Below are positions 1 through 5,433 of a DNA stretch of 6,872 nt, one piece after another. Each line of letters starts with the position of its first letter. Within the stretch, counting starts at the first letter, position 1. A program made the translations under genes and the position numbers. This DNA comes from Propionibacteriales bacterium. Its GTDB lineage: Bacteria > Actinomycetota > Actinomycetes > Propionibacteriales > Propionibacteriaceae. A model generated the notes under the pieces. It did not search any database and was not told the DNA's origin. It saw nothing but the letters and a program-made list of their open reading frames with translations. The stretch lies in the NCBI GenBank assembly GCA_017882655.1, contig JADGPB010000123.1, forward strand, positions 1 through 6,872. The letters run 5' to 3'.

Positions 1-453
1 ACGTACCAGATGCTGCCGATGGAGCTCGCCACGATCGTCCAGGAGGGGCTCAAGGTCATCTTCGTGCTGCTCGACAACCATGGCTTCGCCTCGATCGGCG
101 CACTGTCGGAGTCGCGGGGGTCGCAGCGGTTCGGCACGAAGTACAAGGTGCGGTCGGCGGCGGGCCGGCTCGACGGCGAGAACGTACCGCTCGACCTGGC
201 GGCGAACGCCGCCAGCTGGGGCGCCGATGTCTTGCGCTGCCACGGCATCGCCGAGTTCAGGGCGAACTACGCGAAGGCCGCCGCCAGCGACCGTACGACC
301 GTCCTGTACATCGAGACCGACCTCACCGGCCCCAACCCGCCGGGGAGCGCCTGGTGGGACGTCCCGGTGAGCGAAGTCTCCGAGCTGGAGAGCACGCGGA
401 AGGCGTACGCGGAGTACGTGGCCGCCAAGGCCGACCAGCGCCCGTACCTGTAA
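1..453 (+). CDS. iolD: 3D-(3,5/4)-trihydroxycyclohexane-1,2-dione hydrolase, C-terminal part (5' end outside window)
   Basis: This is the last 150 residues of a thiamine-diphosphate enzyme that opens the ring of the diketo-inositol intermediate in cytosolic myo-inositol catabolism. The frame is open from base 1 and ends at TAA (451-453). The window starts just inside the TPP/Mg-binding segment: TYQMLPMELATIVQEG is what normally follows GDG in this family, and VIFVLLDNHGFASIGALSES with the downstream RFGTKYK is characteristic of IolD. The end (PGSAWWDVPVSEVSE) also fits the IolD tail. Family members are about 620-650 residues, so roughly three quarters lies upstream. The internal ATG at base 10 is a methionine codon, not a start. 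The neighbour iolG supports the pathway call. Another TPP enzyme of the acetolactate-synthase superfamily is the only realistic alternative. Confidence 0.93.
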   Translation, partial: TYQMLPMELATIVQEGLKVIFVLLDNHGFASIGALSESRGSQRFGTKYKVRSAAGRLDGENVPLDLAANAASWGADVLRCHGIAEFRANYAKAAASDRTTVLYIETDLTGPNPPGSAWWDVPVSEVSELESTRKAYAEYVAAKADQRPYL

Positions 454-457
454 CGGC

Positions 458-487
458 TTGACGGCGCGAACACTGCCTCAATACAGT
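458..487 (+). promoter_or_regulatory. Predicted sigma-70-type promoter for iolG
   Basis: TTGACG (458-463) and TACAGT (482-487) are separated by 18 bases, matching the -35 consensus at five of six and the -10 consensus at four of six positions. It would start transcription near 494, giving a leader of about 59 bases before the iolG ATG. It begins only five bases after the iolD stop codon, so iolG and the following gene could be transcribed separately from the upstream iol genes. Prediction from sequence only. Confidence 0.5.
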
Positions 488-493
488 CCATCA

Positions 494-527
494 TGTCAGG
501 ACAAAGACACTGAACGTCACGTCCTGA
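494..527 (+). promoter_or_regulatory. Inverted repeats at the predicted iolG transcription start (candidate operator)
   Basis: Two overlapping symmetrical elements lie here. TGTC-AG-GACA (494-503) is a compact palindrome that begins at the predicted +1. TCAGGAC (496-502) and GTCCTGA (521-527) form a perfect 7-bp inverted repeat with an 18-base centre. The position just downstream of the -10 box suits a repressor site, for example for a GntR- or LacI-type inositol regulator. No regulator gene is in the window, so the binding protein is unknown. The 7-bp repeat could instead form an RNA hairpin in the leader. Confidence 0.35.
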
Positions 528-552
528 GCCCGCTCGAGAGAAAGAGTCAGCG

Positions 553-1542
553 ATGCTTCGCCTCGCGATCATCGGCGCCGGCCGTATCGGCCAGGTCCAC
601 GCCCGCACGATCTACGCCCATCCCGGCGCCGAGCTGGTCACGATCGTCGACCCCGTCCCGGGCGCGGCGGCCAGCCTGGCCGCCACCTTCGGTGCGAAGG
701 GCACCGAGTCGGTCGAGGACGTGTACGGCGACGCCAGCATCGACGCCGTCGTGATCTGCTCGCCCACTACCTGCCACGTCGACCAGATCATCGCCTCGGT
801 CGCAGCGGGCAAGGCTGTACTGACGGAGAAGCCGGTCGACCTGTCCCTCGCGCGCGTCGACGAGTGCCTCGCCGCGATCAAGGGTCAGGAGCACCGCGTG
901 ATGGTCGGCTTCAACCGGCGCTTCGATCCCGGTGTCGTCGAGCTCAAGGCGCGCCTCGACGCCGGCGAGGTCGGCGAGCTGCGCCAGGTGACGATCATCA
1001 GCCGCGACCCGGCCGCAGCGCCGGCCCAGTACATGGTCAGCTCCGGCGGCATCTTCAAGGACATGACCATCCACGACTTCGACATGGCCCGCTTCCTGCT
1101 GGGCGACATCGCCGAGGTGTCCGCGAGCGGCCACGCGTTCATCGACGACATCCGCGGCATCGGCGACATCGACACGTGCTCCGTCACGCTGACAGCTCCC
1201 TCCGGTGCCACGGCGACGATCCTCAACAGCCGCGTCTGCGCGGCCGGCTACGACCAGCGGATCGAGGTCTTCGGCCCGAAGGGTGCGCTCGAGACGACGA
1301 ACCTCCGCACGACGGGCGTCCGGTCGAGCAGTTCGGGCGGCACCGAGGTCGCCGGTCCGTACCTCCCGTTCTTCCTCGAGCGCTACGCCGCCGCCTACAC
1401 CGCCGAGCTGGACCACTTCATCAGCTCGATCGAGGCCGGTACGGCTCCGTCGCCGTCGGTCCTCGACGGCCGCGCGGCCCTCGTCATCGCCGAGGCAGCC
1501 GGACAGTCCTTGTCCACGAAGGGTCACGTGCAGGTGGCATGA
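553..1542 (+). CDS. iolG: Inositol 2-dehydrogenase (Gfo/Idh/MocA family)
   Basis: This 329-residue cytosolic enzyme is predicted to oxidise myo-inositol to 2-keto-myo-inositol with NAD+, the first step of inositol catabolism. The Rossmann motif GAGRIG is at 8-13. Asp33 at the end of the second strand suggests a preference for NAD over NADP. The family motif EKPVDL (92-97) supplies catalytic Lys93. GGIFKDMTIHDFDMARFLLG (165-184) supplies Asp170 and His174, spaced like the catalytic Asp/His pair of Bacillus subtilis IolG. NRRFDP (121-126) is also typical. Length is normal for the family. The ATG at 553 follows a purine-rich GAGAGAAAGAG stretch, and the Rossmann fold begins at once, so the start is secure. 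It lies 99 bases after iolD and overlaps the next gene. A scyllo-inositol or related sugar dehydrogenase cannot be excluded, but the iolD neighbour favours inositol. Confidence 0.9.
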   Translation: MLRLAIIGAGRIGQVHARTIYAHPGAELVTIVDPVPGAAASLAATFGAKGTESVEDVYGDASIDAVVICSPTTCHVDQIIASVAAGKAVLTEKPVDLSLARVDECLAAIKGQEHRVMVGFNRRFDPGVVELKARLDAGEVGELRQVTIISRDPAAAPAQYMVSSGGIFKDMTIHDFDMARFLLGDIAEVSASGHAFIDDIRGIGDIDTCSVTLTAPSGATATILNSRVCAAGYDQRIEVFGPKGALETTNLRTTGVRSSSSGGTEVAGPYLPFFLERYAAAYTAELDHFISSIEAGTAPSPSVLDGRAALVIAEAAGQSLSTKGHVQVA

Positions 1543-1928
1543 CCGTGCGGTCCGCGGGCGGCACCCTGCTCTTCGACGGCGACTGCGGGTTCTGCACCGC
1601 CGCGGCCGAGCGCATCAGACGCTTGGGACAGGGACGGTTCGCGGTGGTCCCCTGGCAGCGCGCGGACCTCGCCGCCCTCCACGTCACGGCCGAGCAGGCG
1701 TCGTCCGCGGTGCAGTGGTCCGACGGAGAACACCTGGCCTCGGGCGCCGAAGCGATCAGCGCGGCCCTCATCGCTACCGGCGGTTCGTGGCGGCTGCTGG
1801 GAAGAGTCATCGCCTGGCCGGTGGTACGGGTGGTCGCGCGCTGGACGTACGAGGTCGTCGCTCGCCACCGGCACCGGCTCCCGGGCTCGACCCCGGCCTG
1901 CCGGGTGGATCCCCCGCGCGGACGCTGA
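1539..1928 (+). CDS. DCC-family thiol-disulfide oxidoreductase-like protein (DUF393)
   Basis: This small protein of 129 residues starts at an ATG sharing ATGA with the iolG stop codon, so it is probably translated by coupling to iolG. AGGTGG lies just before the start, but too close to be a normal ribosome site. The N-terminus carries the signature LLFDGDCGFC: a beta strand, then Asp13, Asp15, Cys16 and Cys19, the D-x-D-C-x-x-C motif that names the DCC family. VVPWQ (36-40), SGAEAI (68-73) and the C-terminal YEVVARHRHRLPG also match family landmarks. A CxxC motif in a thioredoxin-like fold suggests redox activity, but substrates of this family are largely unknown. A further cysteine (Cys121) sits near the C-terminus. 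No signal peptide is evident; residues 84-101 are hydrophobic and may form a buried or membrane-facing helix. A role in inositol metabolism is not shown by the sequence. Confidence 0.85.
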   Translation: MTVRSAGGTLLFDGDCGFCTAAAERIRRLGQGRFAVVPWQRADLAALHVTAEQASSAVQWSDGEHLASGAEAISAALIATGGSWRLLGRVIAWPVVRVVARWTYEVVARHRHRLPGSTPACRVDPPRGR

Positions 1929-1932
1929 CTCC

Positions 1933-1962
1933 GGCGTGCCTCCGCCGCGGCGCAGGCACGCC
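1933..1962. terminator. Hairpin between convergent genes, probable bidirectional terminator
   Basis: GGCGTGCCT (1933-1941) and AGGCACGCC (1954-1962) form a perfect 9-bp GC-rich stem around a 12-base loop that contains the self-complementary GCCGCGGC. It starts five bases after the DCC gene stop and ends 20 bases before the stop of the minus-strand lipoprotein gene. There is no U-tract on either strand, as is common for actinobacterial terminators. The location between two converging genes supports the call. Confidence 0.6.
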
Positions 1963-1982
1963 GCCTACAAGTGGTGTGAGGC

Positions 1983-2363
1983 TCAGGCGCACGCCGGGAC
2001 GCTAGCCGTCGAGCGAACGAAATGGACGACGACCCCGATCGGGTACTCGGTCGTGGTGAACCTCGCCTCGGTGGCCGACAGTCGTTCCATGAAGCCGGCG
2101 ACCTCGTACTGGTTGTGCATGACCCCCCTGGGTTCCTCGACTTCATCGGGGATGAGCGGGATCGGTGCCACGGCCTCCCAGACGCCCTCGTCGAAGGTCG
2201 CGTAGCGAATGCCGCAGTGGGTGAGCAGCCGGTAGTTGGCGGTAAGGGTCGAGCTCGACGAAGGAGCCGTGGGTGCGGCGGTCTGGGTGCAGCCTGCGAA
2301 GAGCACAAGGGCGCCGGTCAGAGCGGCGACCAGAGTCCGAGCGTGATGCGAGGGAATGAGCAC
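1983..2363 (-). CDS. Putative secreted lipoprotein of unknown function
   Basis: This 126-residue minus-strand gene starts at a GTG (2363-2361) with GAGG (plus coordinates 2370-2373) six bases upstream, and ends at TGA (1985-1983). The N-terminus has a short charged region (SHHAR), a hydrophobic stretch (LVAALTGALVLF, 11-22) and a lipobox ending at Cys25 (LFAGC). Phe at the -3 position is less usual than Leu. A Thr/Ala/Pro/Ser-rich linker (26-39) follows. This pattern predicts export, lipid attachment and anchoring on the outer face of the membrane. The mature domain begins YRLLTHCGIRYATFDEGVWEA (44-64). From memory, THCGI-x-YATFDG-x-W-EA-like segments recur in small uncharacterised actinobacterial proteins, and no function is known to me. 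The other cysteines are Cys50 and Cys125, which could form a disulfide. It is divergent from dnaG and convergent with the DCC gene, so it is probably a single-gene transcript. The same frame stays open antisense to dnaG, but the lipoprotein signal fixes the start here. Confidence 0.8.
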   Translation of the reverse strand: MLIPSHHARTLVAALTGALVLFAGCTQTAAPTAPSSSSTLTANYRLLTHCGIRYATFDEGVWEAVAPIPLIPDEVEEPRGVMHNQYEVAGFMERLSATEARFTTTEYPIGVVVHFVRSTASVPACA

Positions 2364-2454
2364 GTCGATCCTCGTGTGGAGTGGTCCGTATGCAAGAACG
2401 TCCCAGCGGTCGACATGGTTGACCGGCAATCTGGCAGGCGGGACTGGCCTCTGC

Positions 2455-2473
2455 ACAGGGAGCGCCGCCCTGT
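2455..2473. promoter_or_regulatory. Inverted repeat over the -35 region of the dnaG promoter
   Basis: ACAGGG (2455-2460) and CCCTGT (2468-2473) form a perfect 6-bp inverted repeat around 7 bases. A second, smaller symmetry, CTGT-CCGT-ACAG (2470-2481), overlaps its right arm. Both fall where the -35 element of the predicted dnaG promoter should be, and no good -35 hexamer is visible there. It may be an operator or activator site. Short GC-rich repeats also arise by chance, so the call is weak. Confidence 0.25.
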
Positions 2474-2486
2474 CCGTACAGACCTC

Positions 2487-2499
2487 TAGACTCGCAGCG
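2487..2499 (+). promoter_or_regulatory. Predicted -10 box for a leaderless dnaG transcript
   Basis: TAGACT (2487-2492) fits the actinobacterial -10 pattern TAnnnT. Six bases separate it from the GTG at 2499, so the usual -10 to +1 distance places the transcription start on the first base of the start codon. No Shine-Dalgarno sequence precedes this GTG, which fits a leaderless mRNA of the kind common in actinomycetes. The -35 element is poor. Confidence 0.55.
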
Positions 2500-4364
2500 T
2501 GGTGGGGCTGATCAACGACGAGGACATCGTCGAGGTACGCGATCGTGCGCGTATCGATGACGTGGTGTCCGCGTACGTGTCGCTCAAGCCCGCCGGCGGC
2601 GGTTCGCTGAAGGGGCTGTGCCCGTTCCACGACGAGAAGACGCCGAGCTTCCAGGTCACGCCGTCGCGAGGCTTCTACTACTGCTTCGGCTGCGGTGAGT
2701 CGGGCGACGTCATCACGTTCGTACGCAAGGTCAACAACCTGTCGTTCGCGGAGGCCGTCGAGCACCTCGCCGACAAGTACGGGGTGCAGCTGCGCTACAC
2801 CGAGGGCACGGGTCAGCGCGAGAACACCGGCAGCAGGTTGCGGATCCTCGAGGCCAACGGGATCGCCGCCGAGTTCTTCGCCGAGCAGCTGCTCACCCCC
2901 GATGCGGTCGTCGCGCGCCAGTTCGCGCAGGGTCGTGGCTTCGGCAGGGACGTCGCGGAGAAGTTCAGCCTGGGGTTCGCGCCCACGTCGGGCCGTGCGC
3001 TCGGGCAACACCTGCGGGGCCGGGGCTTCCACGACGAGGAGCTGATCCCCGGCGGACTGATGCGCCAGGGCGGGTGGGACTTCTTCCAAGGACGCGCGAT
3101 CTGGCCGATCAAGGACGCGGGCGGCCTGGTGCTCGGCTTCGGCGCCCGCAAGCTCTTCGACGACGACCGGATGCCGGCGAAGTACCTCAACACCCCCGAG
3201 ACCCCGGTCTACAAGAAGTCGCACGTGCTGTACGGGTTGGACCTCGCCCGGACCAACATCGCCAAGAAGAGCCAGGCGGTGATCGTCGAGGGCTACACCG
3301 ACGTCATGGCCGCGCACGTGGCTGGCGTCGACACCGCCGTCGCCTCGTGCGGCACAGCGTTCGGCGACGACCACGCCCGCCTCATCCAGCGGCTGCTGGG
3401 CGGCGACGCGTTCCACGGCGAGGTCATCTTCACGTTCGACGGTGACGCCGCGGGCCAGAAAGCCGCGCTCAAGGTCTTCTCGGGCGACCACCACTTCGCG
3501 GCCCAGACGTACGTCGCGATCGAGCCGACCGGGCTCGACCCGTGCGACCTGCGGCTGCAACAGGGCGACGCGGCCGTGCGGGAGCTCGTCGCCCGACGTC
3601 AGCCCCTGTACCGGTTCGTCATGAACAACGTCCTCAGCCAGTACGACCTCGAGCGGGTCGACGGTCGCCTCGAGGCCTTGCGCGCCGCCGCGCCACTGGT
3701 CGCCTCGATCCGCGACAACTCGCTGGTCTCCGGCTACATCCGCGCGCTCGCCACGATGCTCGGCACCGACGTCGAAGAGGTTCGCGCCGTCGTCAGCCGG
3801 GCGTCGGGTCGCCGCCAGGCGGAGCCGCATCTGCGCAGCGCGGCCACGCCACCGGCAGAAGACGCCACTCAGGGCGCGCTGGTCACGTACGAGCTGCCGG
3901 ATCCGAGCGACCGGGCTCTGACCGTCGAACGCGACACTCTCAAGCTGATGCTCCAGTACCCGGAAGCGTTCGCCGACGGTTGGCACGGGGCGACGCCTGA
4001 CGACTACTCCCACCCTGCCTACCGCGCACTGTTCGCGGCCATCGCGCCGCACTCGCCGGCTGGCGTGCCCGCCGCCGAGTGGTCACACCGCGTCATCGAC
4101 GGGATCGACGACGACACGCTGCGCCAGCTGGCCGTACAGCTCGCCGTCGAGCCGCACCCCATGGCAGTGAGCACGCCGTACGCGATCTCGTACGTGGCCA
4201 AGCTGCGGCTGCTCAAGGTGATGTACACGATCGCCATGCTCAAGTCGAAGCTCCAGCGGACGAACCCCGTCACCGACGAAACCGCGTACAACCAGATGTT
4301 CTCCACGATGATCGCCCTCGAGGCGACCCGCAAACAGCTTCTGGTGCTCTCCACCGGCGAATAG
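2499..4364 (+). CDS. dnaG: DNA primase
   Basis: This 621-residue protein synthesises the RNA primers used to start lagging-strand and replication-fork synthesis, working with the replicative helicase. The N-terminal zinc-binding domain has Cys41, His44, Cys62 and Cys65 in CPFHDEKTPSF and YYCFGCGESGD, the CHC2 primase pattern. The RNA-polymerase-like basic region carries KYLNTPETPVYKKSHVLYGL (228-247). The TOPRIM catalytic centre shows VEGYTDV (263-269, Glu264 and Asp268), CGTAFGDDH (284-292) and FDGDAAG (313-319, Asp314 and Asp316), the expected metal-binding acids. The C-terminal part (about 430-621) is less conserved and matches the helicase-interacting domain by position. Length is close to other actinobacterial DnaG proteins, so the gene looks intact. 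GTG at 2499 is chosen because it sits at the predicted +1; GTG at 2502 is an alternative. The next gene, 100 bases on, encodes a sigma factor. Confidence 0.97.
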   Translation: MVGLINDEDIVEVRDRARIDDVVSAYVSLKPAGGGSLKGLCPFHDEKTPSFQVTPSRGFYYCFGCGESGDVITFVRKVNNLSFAEAVEHLADKYGVQLRYTEGTGQRENTGSRLRILEANGIAAEFFAEQLLTPDAVVARQFAQGRGFGRDVAEKFSLGFAPTSGRALGQHLRGRGFHDEELIPGGLMRQGGWDFFQGRAIWPIKDAGGLVLGFGARKLFDDDRMPAKYLNTPETPVYKKSHVLYGLDLARTNIAKKSQAVIVEGYTDVMAAHVAGVDTAVASCGTAFGDDHARLIQRLLGGDAFHGEVIFTFDGDAAGQKAALKVFSGDHHFAAQTYVAIEPTGLDPCDLRLQQGDAAVRELVARRQPLYRFVMNNVLSQYDLERVDGRLEALRAAAPLVASIRDNSLVSGYIRALATMLGTDVEEVRAVVSRASGRRQAEPHLRSAATPPAEDATQGALVTYELPDPSDRALTVERDTLKLMLQYPEAFADGWHGATPDDYSHPAYRALFAAIAPHSPAGVPAAEWSHRVIDGIDDDTLRQLAVQLAVEPHPMAVSTPYAISYVAKLRLLKVMYTIAMLKSKLQRTNPVTDETAYNQMFSTMIALEATRKQLLVLSTGE

Positions 4365-4376
4365 CCTTGTGAGCGG

Positions 4377-4402
4377 ATCCCGAAAGTCGGTGTTGTCGGG
4401 GT
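4377..4402 (+). terminator. Weak hairpin after dnaG, possible terminator
   Basis: ATCCCGA (4377-4383) can pair with TCGGGGT (4396-4402) in a 7-bp stem with one G-U pair and a 12-base loop, starting 12 bases after the dnaG stop. There is no U-tract. It might weaken read-through into the sigma-factor gene, but the stem is modest. Confidence 0.3.
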
Positions 4403-4408
4403 GTTGTC
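4390..4408. repeat. Tandem 8-base direct repeat upstream of the sigma-factor gene
   Basis: GTGTTGTC occurs at 4390-4397 and again at 4401-4408, a spacing of 11 bases or about one helical turn. The second copy also forms a small inverted repeat with GACA at 4413-4416. The repeat lies 57-75 bases upstream of the sigma-factor ATG, where an activator might bind as a dimer on one face of the DNA. No convincing -35/-10 pair was found nearby, so the role is only a suggestion. Confidence 0.3.
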
Positions 4409-4464
4409 CGGCGACATCGGTGGATGAGTGACGCAACGGCCCCTCGCACGAACATGGTCCTGGT

Positions 4465-5259
4465 ATGACGACCACACAGTTGCTCACCGCATCGCAGGAG
4501 GCCGCCCTCGCGGCAGCCGTCGAGGTCGGGGTCCTCGCGGAGGAGGCGCTCAGGGGCGGCTTCGCGGTGGACGCCTGCCCTGATGAACTCGACGTTCTCG
4601 TCCTCGAAGGCCGGGCGGCCAAGGACCGGCTGCTCCTGGCCAACACGGGTCTGGTCAAAACCATCGCGCGGGGTGAGTTCGGAGCGTCGCCCATGGACTT
4701 CGCCGAGGTGGTCCAGGAGGGCTTCCTGGCGATGGCGGAGGCGGTCGTGCGGTACGACCACCGGCGAGGCCGGTTCGGACCGTACGCCGCTGCGTGGATC
4801 CGTGCCCGTGTCCGAGGGGCGCTCGCGACTCAGTGCGGCAGATCGGGCGTGCCGGCTCGGGACATGGCGAGGTACTTCGCGGTCCGCCGTGCCGAGACCG
4901 ACATGATGCAGTGCCTGGGGCGGTCGGTGGCCGTGTCCGAGGTCCCGGGAGCCACCGGTCAGGCAACGATTCTGGCGATATTGACGCCCGCACCGTACGC
5001 GGCGGCGTTCCAGGTGCCCGACGAGTCGGCGTCCCGTCACCTCGAGCCCGATGCGGCATCGGATCTTCTGCAGCTCGTCGACCGACTTCCCATTCAGGAA
5101 CGGCAGATCCTCACGCGCAGGTTCGGGTTCGACGGGCCGCCGGTCACCAGGGACGAGCTGGCACGGGAGCTGGGGGTGAGCGAGCCGACCGTACGCAGGG
5201 CGGAGGCTCGGGCGCTCGACATGCTCCGGCGAGGTCTTGAGCGGCTCGCGGCGGCCTAG
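4465..5259 (+). CDS. Divergent sigma-70-family RNA polymerase sigma factor
   Basis: This 264-residue protein should bind core RNA polymerase and direct it to a set of promoters. LTASQEAALAAAVEVGVLAEEAL (7-29) resembles region 1.2. Region 2 is clear: AKDRLLLANTGLVKTIA (52-68), then EVVQEGFLAMAEAVVRYDHR (81-100) and RGRFGPYAAAWIRARV (101-116). Region 4 is also clear: LVDRLPIQERQILTRRFGFDG (204-224), then the helix-turn-helix ELARELGVSEPTVRRAEARALDMLRRGL (231-258). The stretch between (about 120-200) is divergent and does not show a normal region 3. The YATWWIRQ motif of housekeeping factors is YAAAWIRA here, so the first tryptophan used in promoter melting is replaced by alanine. It lacks the long region 1.1 and is too short for the primary sigma factor; a group 2 or 3 alternative factor is most likely. 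No Shine-Dalgarno sequence precedes the ATG, but region 1.2 begins right after it. Target promoters cannot be told from sequence. Confidence 0.85.
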   Translation: MTTTQLLTASQEAALAAAVEVGVLAEEALRGGFAVDACPDELDVLVLEGRAAKDRLLLANTGLVKTIARGEFGASPMDFAEVVQEGFLAMAEAVVRYDHRRGRFGPYAAAWIRARVRGALATQCGRSGVPARDMARYFAVRRAETDMMQCLGRSVAVSEVPGATGQATILAILTPAPYAAAFQVPDESASRHLEPDAASDLLQLVDRLPIQERQILTRRFGFDGPPVTRDELARELGVSEPTVRRAEARALDMLRRGLERLAAA

Positions 5260-5296
5260 GTGGTCGGATGAGGCGGCTGATCGTTGCAAATCGCAC

Positions 5297-5302
5297 TATA
5301 TT
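5297..5302 (+). promoter_or_regulatory. Predicted -10 box upstream of the 2-oxoacid oxidoreductase gene
   Basis: TATATT (5297-5302) matches the -10 consensus at five of six positions and stands out in very GC-rich surroundings. It would start transcription around 5309-5310, giving a leader of about 114 bases. No good -35 hexamer is found 16-18 bases upstream. TTGCAA (5284-5289) is too close to serve. The promoter may therefore need an activator or an alternative sigma factor. Confidence 0.45.
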
Positions 5303-5310
5303 GGGGGTCG

Positions 5311-5328
5311 GCTCCCACGGGCGGGAGT
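5311..5328 (+). other. Stem-loop at the predicted 5' end of the oxidoreductase mRNA
   Basis: CTCCC (5312-5316) pairs with GGGAG (5323-5327) around a 6-base loop, and G5311 can add a G-U pair with T5328. If transcription starts at 5309-5310 the stem-loop would be at the very 5' end of the RNA, where such structures often slow decay. Inference from sequence only. Confidence 0.35.
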
Positions 5329-5340
5329 TGATGTAGCAGA

Positions 5341-5433
5341 ATGCTTCTAGCCTTGGCGACGCTGCCTCGGCTGCTGACGGAGCTCCGCTCTCGAGGCAGG
5401 AGCGCGCTGAAAGGGAGCGTGGCATGTCATTGA
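5341..5433 (+). CDS. Possible 30-residue leucine-rich upstream ORF overlapping the oxidoreductase start
   Basis: ATG at 5341 opens a 30-codon frame that ends at TGA (5431-5433), overlapping the first 10 bases of the oxidoreductase gene in a different frame. Its first 15 residues, MLLALATLPRLLTEL, contain seven leucines, which could suggest a leader peptide. The nearest purine-rich site, GGGAG (5323-5327), is 13 bases away and is also part of a hairpin, so translation is doubtful. High-GC DNA often gives such short frames by chance, with CTG codons common. Confidence 0.15.
   Translation: MLLALATLPRLLTELRSRGRSALKGSVACH
5362..5399 (+). other. Stem-loop just before the ribosome site of the oxidoreductase gene
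   Basis: CTGCCTCG (5362-5369) and CGAGGCAG (5392-5399) form a perfect 8-bp stem. The 22-base loop contains the self-complementary CGGAGCTCCG (5378-5387), which can form its own hairpin or a dimer. The stem ends nine bases before the Shine-Dalgarno sequence GAAAGGGAG (5409-5417). It could be a translational control element, or an intrinsic terminator in an attenuation scheme, though no U-tract follows. Confidence 0.4.

Noticed and set aside
547..1527. 326-codon minus-strand frame opposite iolG
   Set aside because: It mirrors iolG codons, has Asp/Val/Arg-rich composition and no recognisable motif.
864..1538. Upstream extension of the DCC-family frame inside iolG
   Set aside because: The sequence before 1539 is Arg/His/Gly-rich shadow coding of iolG; the DCC fold starts just after the ATG at 1539.
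2419..2447. TTGACC as a possible -35 box upstream of dnaG
   Set aside because: No -10-like hexamer lies 16-18 bases downstream, and it is 75 bases before the better-placed TAGACT box.
2364..4052. Long minus-strand open frame continuing upstream of the lipoprotein, antisense to dnaG
   Set aside because: The frame lies opposite strongly conserved dnaG codons and reads as low-complexity Arg/Val/Asp/Glu-rich sequence typical of antisense frames in GC-rich DNA. Only the part from 2363 downward, with signal peptide and lipobox, looks like protein.
4270..5289. 339-codon minus-strand frame opposite the sigma-factor gene
   Set aside because: The plus strand encodes clear sigma regions 2 and 4; the antisense product has no family features.
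5331..5336. ATGTAG start-stop minimal ORF in the oxidoreductase leader
   Set aside because: GGGAG is only three bases before it, too close for initiation, and a six-base pattern is easily found by chance.
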